From: Phycisphaerales bacterium
GTDB lineage: Bacteria > Planctomycetota > Phycisphaerae > Phycisphaerales > SM1A02
DNA length: 10,818 nucleotides
Direction of reading: 5' to 3'
Assembly (NCBI GenBank): GCA_022447165.1
Contig: JAKVBR010000015.1
Location: forward strand, 1-10,818
Shown here: positions 5,528 through 10,818 of the stretch, in pieces
How positions within the stretch are numbered: position 1 is the stretch's first letter
Layout of the letters: the number at the start of each line of letters is the position of its first letter
Translations under genes and position numbers: made by a program
The notes under the pieces: generated by a model
Database searches by the model: none
What the model saw: the letters and a program-made list of their open reading frames with translations, nothing else
Told to the model about the DNA's origin: nothing

Positions 5528-6958
5528 ATGGATCAAGCAAACATCCCAATCATTGAGCAGCAAGTACGAGCATCGCTCAATCAATCACTGGGGAAACGAC
5601 CATACAACATGTGGTTTGCAGGCACATCGTTCGACTGCGGGGACAAAGTAGCTCACATTCACGCTGCGACTCCACTAGCCGCAGGATGGATTAGAGATCG
5701 TTTTTCAGCACAACTCACAAAAGCCCTCCAAGAAGCATATGGAAACGAAGACATTCATTTTACCATTGGCGTTCAAGAGCAGACCTGTCAAGAAGATGTA
5801 ACACAGCACGCTATTGTCCCATCTCAACAAACACAGCGACCTGTCATCAAGCGAGTCAGGCAATTGCTCGGCTTCGATGAGTTCGTCGTTGGTCAATGCA
5901 ACGCCCTTGCTTGCGCTGCGGCTAAGGAGATGTCATCCTCAAGCGGACTCAGCATCTCGCCACTCTTTATTCATGGCGCGTGTGGTGTTGGCAAAACACA
6001 CCTCCTTCAAGCCATTTGCAAGCGCGCCGCGCAAGTTGAGGGAAGTAAAGTTCGCTACATCACCGCAGAGCAGTTCACCAATGAGTTTATCGCGAGTTCG
6101 AGGTGTGGCGACTTTGCTCGATTTAGAAATCGATATCGCACGCTCGATCTCCTTGCAATTGATGACGTTCACTTTGTAGCAAGCAAAAAGAAGACGCAAG
6201 AAGAACTCCTACATACACTTGATGCTGCTGGGCTGAGAGGTGCTCGGCTTGTCCTCGCATCTGACGAAGACCCACGCCAAATCAAACAACTCAATAGAGC
6301 ACTCGCGAACCGCTTCGTTGCTGGCATGATTGCTGAAATCAACAGACCAGACCGAGAAACTCGGAAACAGATTATCACCCAACTTTCACTTGTCAAAGGC
6401 ATCACATTAACTGAGGGTGCCATCGACCATCTCGCTTCACAAGCCGTTGGTTCAGTCCGTGAGATTGAAGGCACCATGACTCGATTAAAGGCATGCTCTG
6501 GGCTGCTCATGAAGAGTGAATCGATGCTAGGCATTGATTCAGTCCAGCAAGTCATGAAGTCAACGAACACGGTGCATACACAAGTGAGCATGAACGATGT
6601 CATCGAAACCGTTTGCAAACGAGCAGCACTGTCGAGCATGGAACTTCGCGGTAAATCGAGGGCGACAACAATCGTATTCTGGCGTTCAGTTTCCGCTTAT
6701 CTAGGACGCACCATGACAAATATGAGTTATCCAGAACTCGCTCTTGCTCTTGGACGCAAGAATCACTCAACTGTTCATGCTGCTGTCAAACGAATCACTG
6801 AAGAACTCCAAAGTGACTCGCCAAAGCAAAAATGCGGTCCTGAGCACATTGAACTTCGGGAACTCGTCGACCAACTCACTTGGGCAATACGGAACCACGC
6901 CCAATCTATTGGCTCAAAATCACGGGCACGGAAGGAGCCAGCCCGAATCACGCGGTGA
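5528..6958 (+). CDS. dnaA: Chromosomal replication initiator protein DnaA
   Basis: DnaA binds DnaA boxes and, with ATP, melts the origin and loads the helicase. The 476-residue product has a helical domain I (about 1-80, with NMWF at 27-30), a short linker, an AAA+ domain (about 110-330) and a DNA-binding domain IV (about 355-425). Motifs seen are Walker A GACGVGKTH (150-158), Walker B LLAIDDVHF (208-216), sensor I LASDEDP (243-249), the arginine-finger region RALANRF (257-263) and sensor II VREIEG (310-315). Domain IV ends with LGRKNHSTVHAAVKRI (408-423), a divergent form of the GGRDHTTV signature. A stop in the same frame at 5510-5512 leaves ATG 5528 as the only sensible start. The nearest purine-rich sequence, GAGG at 5511-5514, is 13 bases away, so the ribosome site is weak. 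Unusually, dnaN does not follow. Confidence 0.96.
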   Translation: MDQANIPIIEQQVRASLNQSLGKRPYNMWFAGTSFDCGDKVAHIHAATPLAAGWIRDRFSAQLTKALQEAYGNEDIHFTIGVQEQTCQEDVTQHAIVPSQQTQRPVIKRVRQLLGFDEFVVGQCNALACAAAKEMSSSSGLSISPLFIHGACGVGKTHLLQAICKRAAQVEGSKVRYITAEQFTNEFIASSRCGDFARFRNRYRTLDLLAIDDVHFVASKKKTQEELLHTLDAAGLRGARLVLASDEDPRQIKQLNRALANRFVAGMIAEINRPDRETRKQIITQLSLVKGITLTEGAIDHLASQAVGSVREIEGTMTRLKACSGLLMKSESMLGIDSVQQVMKSTNTVHTQVSMNDVIETVCKRAALSSMELRGKSRATTIVFWRSVSAYLGRTMTNMSYPELALALGRKNHSTVHAAVKRITEELQSDSPKQKCGPEHIELRELVDQLTWAIRNHAQSIGSKSRARKEPARITR

Positions 6959-6960
6959 GA

Positions 6961-6990
6961 GAGTGCTGTTTCAAGGAAGTAACAGCACTT
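6961..6990 (+). terminator. Terminator-like hairpin after dnaA
   Basis: AGTGCTGTT (6962-6970) and AACAGCACT (6981-6989) form a perfect 9-bp stem, with a G-T pair extending it, around a 10-base loop. It begins 3 bases after the dnaA stop. The bases that follow (TCTTTC and CTTT) are T-rich but interrupted, so it may act as a moderate terminator or a 3' stabiliser. Confidence 0.65.
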
Positions 6991-7038
6991 CTTTCATCGC
7001 TTTGACACCCTTAATCAGTGAGAAATCACTCCAATAGA

Positions 7039-7047
7039 TGTTACAAT
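7039..7047 (+). promoter_or_regulatory. Extended -10 element implying a leaderless mRNA for the HEAT-like gene
   Basis: TGTTACAAT is an extended -10 element: the TGN motif and then TACAAT, 5 of 6 matches to TATAAT. No good -35 lies at normal distance, which extended -10 promoters can tolerate. The hexamer ends 6 bases before the ATG at 7054, so transcription would begin at about the start codon. A perfect TTGACA at 7002-7007 has no matching -10. Confidence 0.45.
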
Positions 7048-7053
7048 CGCACT

Positions 7054-8529
7054 ATGCATTGCATCATTGCCATGGTGGTTACAACTTTGATGTTTGCGTC
7101 AGTTTCTAGAGACACAGACAAAACTGATGCGGCGCTTGTGCAATTGCAAAAAGCGACGAGTAACGAAAACAGTTTAATCAACCTCGCAGCCCTTAGAAAT
7201 TTAAGGGACATCGACCTTAGACCCTTCTTTTTTCAATTTGCACAACATCCTGATTGGCCAGTTCAAGTCCACGCTGTCCTTGGCCTCGCTGAGTTAAGTG
7301 ACGAACAAACGATCGACCCTTGGCTTGTGCAACAAGTAGCTCCCCTTGCTCGCGAGCACTTACTTTTGCAAGCAATTGATGATGGACTTGTACAAAAAGA
7401 ACAGATGGAGTCGCTGCTAAAGTGGCCACTCCTTGAAAACACTCCGAAACTGTGGCTCATTTCAGAGTTATCAATGCTCGGCGAAGTACCAGACAAAACG
7501 ATGTTACGTGAGTTGTCTAGCACAACTGAATTGAGTGTTGCCATGTTTACAGCCCTACTCCTCGGCGAAGACGAAGTCATCGATGAAGTGACGCGGCGAC
7601 TGAGAAGAGCATCAAGCATCGAAAAAGACAAAGCGCTCCAAACGACATTCCAAATGATTCGTCAATACAAATTGCAAAGCGCCGCTACATGGCTACACGA
7701 CATTATCGAGAATAAAGCGATCGCTCTCAATGATAATGAACGCTACTTTGCACTACACACTCTCCTTGAAGTTGCTCCAGACGAGGGTATCGCGCTTTGG
7801 GAAAACCAATTTCCAACAGAGCCAAACAGGAAAGAACAAGTCAGGTATCTGCTTGTGCTGTTAGAGTCAAACATCATCCCAACCGCAAAAATGATAGAGC
7901 GTCTCGATATCGATCTTGATGACTCCCTACTTGGGTTAATGGCTAAATCAGGTGCCGTGAATAAACCAAACGACCGTGTGACAATCAGTGATGTTGACGC
8001 TCTTGCAAGTTTGATTAAGCGGGGTCATCGCGATTCAACCGAATGGTCATTTGAGGCAGCAGAAAATCTCAGTGAGGCAAATCAAGTTCTTCTTTATACC
8101 GAACTCTCAAAGTTTGAAGATGATGCATCTTTAAGACGCAGAGACTCTGCGAGCAGAGCATTTAGTCGGCTCATCAACATCAAGCCTGAAAAGGCATGGA
8201 AATTGCTTCATGACACAAAAGATGACAGCACGCAGCAAGAATACATGTTGCTTGCGATGCTTCAGATTACTGATGACATCATCATGAAAGATGCCATCGA
8301 ACAAGCATCCATGCTCAAGCGAATTGGTGTGAATAAAGCCGATGTGATGACGCTGTTATTGATGGCACGCGGTCAAGAACCACTCCCAGACATCGATCAA
8401 AAATATCTTGGCATCATTGCCGCTGGAGGCGGAGATGTCATTGGGCCTCTTAAAACACAAGCGGCATGGCTTTATCTCAAAAAGATGGGACTCGCTGACA
8501 AAGCGCTAGCCGCAGTAAGTACTCAGTAA
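7054..8529 (+). CDS. Exported HEAT-like helical repeat protein
   Basis: This is a 491-residue protein of unknown function. The start at ATG 7054 gives a short signal peptide, MHCIIAMVVTTLMFASVS, before a charged segment. A longer in-frame start at GTG 7018 would add 12 residues and would also be exportable. Neither start has a Shine-Dalgarno site. The rest is almost wholly helical with paired amphipathic helices, for example PDWPVQVHAVLGLAELSDEQ, typical of HEAT or ARM-like solenoids, which usually bind proteins. No enzyme motif is visible. It follows dnaA after a terminator-like hairpin and is separated from the DegT-fold gene by only 5 bases, so those two are very likely one transcriptional unit with coupled translation. 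Functional interaction between their products is an inference. The export prediction and the cytoplasmic-looking partner do not fit together neatly. Confidence 0.7.
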   Translation: MHCIIAMVVTTLMFASVSRDTDKTDAALVQLQKATSNENSLINLAALRNLRDIDLRPFFFQFAQHPDWPVQVHAVLGLAELSDEQTIDPWLVQQVAPLAREHLLLQAIDDGLVQKEQMESLLKWPLLENTPKLWLISELSMLGEVPDKTMLRELSSTTELSVAMFTALLLGEDEVIDEVTRRLRRASSIEKDKALQTTFQMIRQYKLQSAATWLHDIIENKAIALNDNERYFALHTLLEVAPDEGIALWENQFPTEPNRKEQVRYLLVLLESNIIPTAKMIERLDIDLDDSLLGLMAKSGAVNKPNDRVTISDVDALASLIKRGHRDSTEWSFEAAENLSEANQVLLYTELSKFEDDASLRRRDSASRAFSRLINIKPEKAWKLLHDTKDDSTQQEYMLLAMLQITDDIIMKDAIEQASMLKRIGVNKADVMTLLLMARGQEPLPDIDQKYLGIIAAGGGDVIGPLKTQAAWLYLKKMGLADKALAAVSTQ

Positions 8530-8534
8530 CTGAA

Positions 8535-9704
8535 GTGTCCTCTCAAATCCCTCTCAGTCTTGCAAACATCACCGAAGAAGAGATTCTTGCGGCAACTGAT
8601 GCGTTGCGTAGCCAAGAACTGACGCTCGGTCCATGGACCAAAAAGTTTGAAGGCCTCGTTAGCAAACACACCAATAATCGTAATGGCATTGCAACCAATT
8701 CAGGTAACAGTGCAATGGAGATTGCTCTTGACTCACTCGGTATTGGAAAAGGGCATGAAGTCCTAACTGCTTCTTTCGCGTTCCCATCAACCGCATCGGC
8801 CATCCTTCATATTGGAGCCACGCCTCGCTTTGCAGATTGCGACGCGAGAACGCTCAACCTTGATGTAAAAGATGTTGAATCGAAGATTTGTGAATCGACA
8901 AAGGCAATTGTTGCAACGCATTCTTTTGGAAACCCCGCAGGCATCGACGAACTTGCTCGGATTGCACAAGAATATGAGATTCCCCTAATCGAAGACGCGA
9001 GACAAGCCATCGGAAGTAAACTTGGGGAACGCAAAGTTGGGACCTTCGGTAGGGTTACAGTGTTTGCCTTCCATTCCGCTGCACAACTTACTTGCGTCGA
9101 AGGCGGCATGATTGTCACGGATGACGATCACCTTGCAGCACGGTGCAAGTTGTCAAGAAATCATGGGTATGACCATAGTCATGTAGCGATGCTTGATGAA
9201 CTCCACCAAGTTCGCACTGATGAACATTTGCAAGTCAGAGGACATGGTTACCGTCTCAGCGAAGTACATGCTGCTGTAGGGTGTATTCAAATGAATCGTA
9301 TGGAATCCATCTTAGAAAAACGAGCAGCAATTGCCGAGTGGTATACCCAGCGCCTTTGCGGGGTCTCTGAAATCATGTGCCCAACCGTCGAGTCGAATGT
9401 TGAGATGAGTTGGGATGGTTATGTTGTTCGACTTGGCGACCGATTCTCACGAGAAGAACGAGATGAAGTCATTCGAGGTCTCCATAGACATGACATCGGA
9501 GCAGGGGATTTCTATCAGTCGATCCCCACACTACCGCCCTTCCATTCGTTTGACACTGCCAAGAACGCTTGCCCTGTTGCACAATCACTCGCTAAGCGAA
9601 CGGTTGCGCTTCCCTTTTACACGACATTAACGCAACGAGACGTAGACATCGTTTGTCAAACACTTGAGTTGATGTTAACCCGCGGAACATTTAGCGACAT
9701 TTGA
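8535..9704 (+). CDS. DegT/DnrJ/EryC1/StrS-fold protein lacking the catalytic lysine
   Basis: The family contains PLP-dependent aminotransferases and related dehydratases that modify nucleotide-linked keto-sugars for polysaccharides, glycans or antibiotics. At 389 residues, the length is normal. Family landmarks are IPLSLANITEEEI (5-17), LRSQELTLGP (24-33), SGNSAMEIAL (56-65), the PLP-N1 aspartate Asp154 in IEDARQAIGS, EGGMIVT (189-195), RNHGY (208-212) and RLSEVHAAVG (240-249). The catalytic site FAFHSAAQLTCVEGG (177-191) aligns without gaps to the family form FSFHPTKNLTTGEGG and has Ala183 in place of the lysine. The usual NYR motif is GYR (238-240), and DAA is DAR (154-156). It therefore cannot form the normal internal aldimine with PLP and is not expected to be a standard aminotransferase. 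The start is GTG, 5 bases after the upstream stop, without a Shine-Dalgarno site, which suggests coupling. Confidence 0.9.
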   Translation: MSSQIPLSLANITEEEILAATDALRSQELTLGPWTKKFEGLVSKHTNNRNGIATNSGNSAMEIALDSLGIGKGHEVLTASFAFPSTASAILHIGATPRFADCDARTLNLDVKDVESKICESTKAIVATHSFGNPAGIDELARIAQEYEIPLIEDARQAIGSKLGERKVGTFGRVTVFAFHSAAQLTCVEGGMIVTDDDHLAARCKLSRNHGYDHSHVAMLDELHQVRTDEHLQVRGHGYRLSEVHAAVGCIQMNRMESILEKRAAIAEWYTQRLCGVSEIMCPTVESNVEMSWDGYVVRLGDRFSREERDEVIRGLHRHDIGAGDFYQSIPTLPPFHSFDTAKNACPVAQSLAKRTVALPFYTTLTQRDVDIVCQTLELMLTRGTFSDI

Positions 9705-9709
9705 GGCGC

Positions 9710-10510
9710 TTACACCGTTGCGTGCTGCTTCTGGGTTGACACTTCTACAATTGGCATGAGTTCTTCTTCATGAGATGCAATGTGATGGAGCACTTCTTGC
9801 CTTCGATTGCCCTGCAGACGGTCAAGCGCTTGCCTTGCGTGAACATAATCCATTTGAAGAATGCGGTTCGCTTCGCTCGTTGCATCGAAGAGCGGATTGT
9901 ACGAAACAGTTTCTACATTGCTCTTTCTTCGAGATGTCATGTATGTAGCAAAAAACATCGCGGTGAGCCCAAAAAGAACAACCGCGTGTTTACCAAGAAT
10001 CATCGGTTGTTCAGTTGATGCTGAAAGCACTGGTGTTTGAGGCACAACTTGGAGTTCAATGCGTGCACTCGGCACTGCAAGCATTGCTATGTGCTTCACT
10101 TCTTCTAATACGATGAACTGAGAGCCCTGCATCGATGCCCGTTCTGAAACCCAGCGTTGTGGCAGTGCAATGCGGATGACTGGTACCATTTGATTTCGCC
10201 ATGGAATTGGAACAGTGGCCGCTTGAGGTCTTTCAAAAGATGCTTGAACTGTTGCTGCTGGCAACCCAAGAGCATTTTCTACTTGTGATTTCAGCAGTGG
10301 TAATGTGAGTTCTTGCTCGTCCGTTGATTCATCGACAAACAATACATCTCCCCAAGTCACAGTCGACAAACAAAGCCCAATGACAAATGAAATGAGGAGG
10401 AGCAACACCATCGATGCATTGCGATGCTCAGATGACGCCGGTTCTGAAGCCGGACCAGAAGCCGATTCTGAAGCCAGGCGACGCTGTTGTGTTTGACTAA
10501 AATTTGGCAC
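9710..10510 (-). CDS. Two-membrane-segment protein, possibly FliF-like
   Basis: This 266-residue protein has a cytoplasmic N-terminus with low-complexity A-S repeats (13-28), a membrane segment at 34-52, about 120 external residues, a second membrane segment at about 175-191 and a basic SRRK stop signal. A helical cytoplasmic tail then contains NRILQMDYVHARQALDRL. Two membrane segments around an external domain with a VIRIALPQRW strand (111-120), then an acidic-basic C-terminus, recall the flagellar MS-ring protein FliF or the SctJ-type ring proteins, but the protein is much shorter than FliF and I see no firm motif. The GTG start at 10510-10508 is supported by GGAGAGG (10524-10518), 7 bases before it. 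The partial upstream gene is 116 bases away on the same strand. Ends 5 bases from the DegT-fold gene, tail to tail. Confidence 0.72.
   Translation of the reverse strand: MPNFSQTQQRRLASESASGPASEPASSEHRNASMVLLLLISFVIGLCLSTVTWGDVLFVDESTDEQELTLPLLKSQVENALGLPAATVQASFERPQAATVPIPWRNQMVPVIRIALPQRWVSERASMQGSQFIVLEEVKHIAMLAVPSARIELQVVPQTPVLSASTEQPMILGKHAVVLFGLTAMFFATYMTSRRKSNVETVSYNPLFDATSEANRILQMDYVHARQALDRLQGNRRQEVLHHIASHEEELMPIVEVSTQKQHATV
10427..10474 (-). repeat. Four 12-base tandem repeats encoding A-S-x-x
   Basis: Four imperfect units of 12 bases begin GCTTC (or GCGTC) and encode Ala-Ser-Glu-Ser, Ala-Ser-Gly-Pro, Ala-Ser-Glu-Pro and Ala-Ser-Ser-Glu. They form residues 13-28 of the membrane protein. 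The first and third units differ at one base of 12, so the array may have grown by recent duplication. Confidence 0.8.
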
Positions 10511-10538
10511 GAATCATCCTCTCCGTGTGGTTCAAACT

Positions 10539-10570
10539 GGCGACATCACTACGCCTCCATGCGTAACGCC
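10539..10570 (-). promoter_or_regulatory. Inverted repeats in the leader of the two-membrane-segment gene
   Basis: On the minus strand GGCG...CGCC flanks a TACGC/GCGTA stem with a 6-base loop, with an unequal internal loop between. It lies 29 bases before the GTG start. A clear promoter is not visible in this 116-base gap, so whether the structure lies in the transcript leader is unknown. Confidence 0.3.
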
Positions 10571-10626
10571 ATACCCATCTATCGGCTATTGTCCCATTTT
10601 TTCTAGCATTAAAGGGGGTAAATGAA

Positions 10627-10818
10627 TCACTTGGATTCATCAAAAACGAGGATGGAATCGGGGTTCAGTTTAGTGGTGAGATATGTGTGATTAAAAACGC
10701 GGTCCATGGGCTCATCCTCTACCACTGTGGAAATTCCTGCAAATGCAAGTTTAATCTCGACGTCATTGACCGTACTCTTTACATCAATGTTGGAAGGTGT
10801 TTTCGGCCAATGAAGTGC
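10627..10818 (-). CDS. Unknown protein, C-terminal 63 residues only
   Basis: The minus-strand frame is open from the window edge to a TGA at 10629-10627 and gives 63 residues, beginning ALHWPKTPSNIDVK and ending LNPDSILVFDESK. Its composition is protein-like, with alternating strand-like segments (DVEIKLAFAG, PDSILVF), and it fills space otherwise empty on the strand. I do not recognise the family. The stop codon sits in a 7-bp inverted repeat (10622-10640, ATGAATC/GATTCAT) that is too A/T-rich and lacks a T-run for a terminator. The downstream two-membrane-segment gene may be its operon partner. Confidence 0.65.
   Translation of the reverse strand, partial: ALHWPKTPSNIDVKSTVNDVEIKLAFAGISTVVEDEPMDRVFNHTYLTTKLNPDSILVFDESK

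Noticed and set aside
5421..5651. 76-codon frame starting before dnaA, with AGGGG 8 bases before its ATG
   Set aside because: It overlaps the first 124 bases of dnaA in another frame, shows no recognisable family, and its stop lies far inside dnaA, so it does not look like a coupling leader peptide. Its start also falls within the inverted repeat region.
5814..6179. 121-codon plus-strand frame inside dnaA
   Set aside because: It overlaps a certain gene completely and its composition (Ser/Ala/Arg-rich) is typical of an out-of-frame reading.
6169..6639. 156-codon frame opposite dnaA
   Set aside because: It lies wholly inside the AAA+ and sensor region of dnaA on the other strand, is serine- and arginine-rich, and has no ribosome site or known motif: a shadow of dnaA codon use.
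7002..7007. Perfect TTGACA as a -35 for the HEAT-like gene
   Set aside because: No -10-like hexamer lies 16 to 18 bases downstream (7024-7031 region), and the convincing TACAAT is 34 bases away.
7263..7631. 122-codon minus-strand frame inside the HEAT-like gene
   Set aside because: It lies fully inside a larger gene, and no motif or ribosome site supports it.
10511..10626. Promoter for the two-membrane-segment gene
   Set aside because: Only weak matches (for example GGGACA with TATGGC) are present; none reaches the level of the other calls, and the gene may be read from the upstream partial gene.
10622..10640. 7-bp inverted repeat at the end of the partial right-edge gene
   Set aside because: The stem has only two G-C pairs, overlaps the stop codon, and is not followed by a T-run, so a terminator call is not supported.

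Overview
The window looks like a chromosomal segment of a Planctomycetota bacterium, possibly of the Phycisphaerae. This rests on the look of the bL27 and Obg proteins, on several exported or membrane proteins of types I associate with that phylum, and on the mix of genes with good Shine-Dalgarno sites and genes without them. It is a judgement by eye, not a database result. Base composition is moderate throughout, and I see no insertion sequence, integrase, tRNA, CRISPR array or prophage gene. Nearly all of the window is coding. The longest gene-free stretch is the 246 bases before dnaA.

Layout. Positions 2-235 are the 3' end of mutS (+). A leftward block follows. In transcription order it is rpmA (3602-3330), obgE (3272-2277), a membrane-anchored protein with a pseudopilin-like C-terminus (2246-813) and a cytoplasmic thioredoxin-fold protein with a WCGDC site (807-232). 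The thioredoxin gene ends tail to tail with mutS on a shared TTAA. A separate leftward gene (4379-3702) encodes an exported protein and ends in a hairpin just before the rpmA promoter. A rightward block starts at 4415: a probable GNAT acetyltransferase, a 246-base regulatory gap, dnaA (5528-6958) and a terminator-like hairpin. Two closely spaced genes follow: a HEAT-like exported protein (7054-8529) and a DegT/DnrJ/EryC1/StrS-fold protein (8535-9704). The right end is leftward again, with a two-membrane-segment protein (10510-9710) preceded by the 3' end of an unknown gene that runs off the window.

How the genes relate. The core functions are mismatch repair (MutS), ribosome assembly (bL27, Obg) and replication initiation (DnaA). 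The gap before dnaA holds two near-consensus DnaA boxes facing each other, an A/T tract, a promoter-like pair of hexamers and a long-range RNA stem. That arrangement fits dnaA autoregulation and possibly an origin. dnaN does not follow dnaA, and rplU does not precede rpmA.

Most noteworthy observations. (1) The DegT-fold protein has alanine where the family's PLP-binding catalytic lysine should be, and glycine where the family's Asn of the NYR motif should be. (2) Obg has NKIY in place of the G4 motif NKxD. (3) Two genes have -10 elements ending exactly 6 bases before their ATG and no Shine-Dalgarno site, which would make leaderless mRNAs. (4) The dnaA leader contains an 11-bp inverted repeat. 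No complete new multi-gene system is evident. The best candidate for undescribed biology is the HEAT-like/DegT pseudo-enzyme pair.
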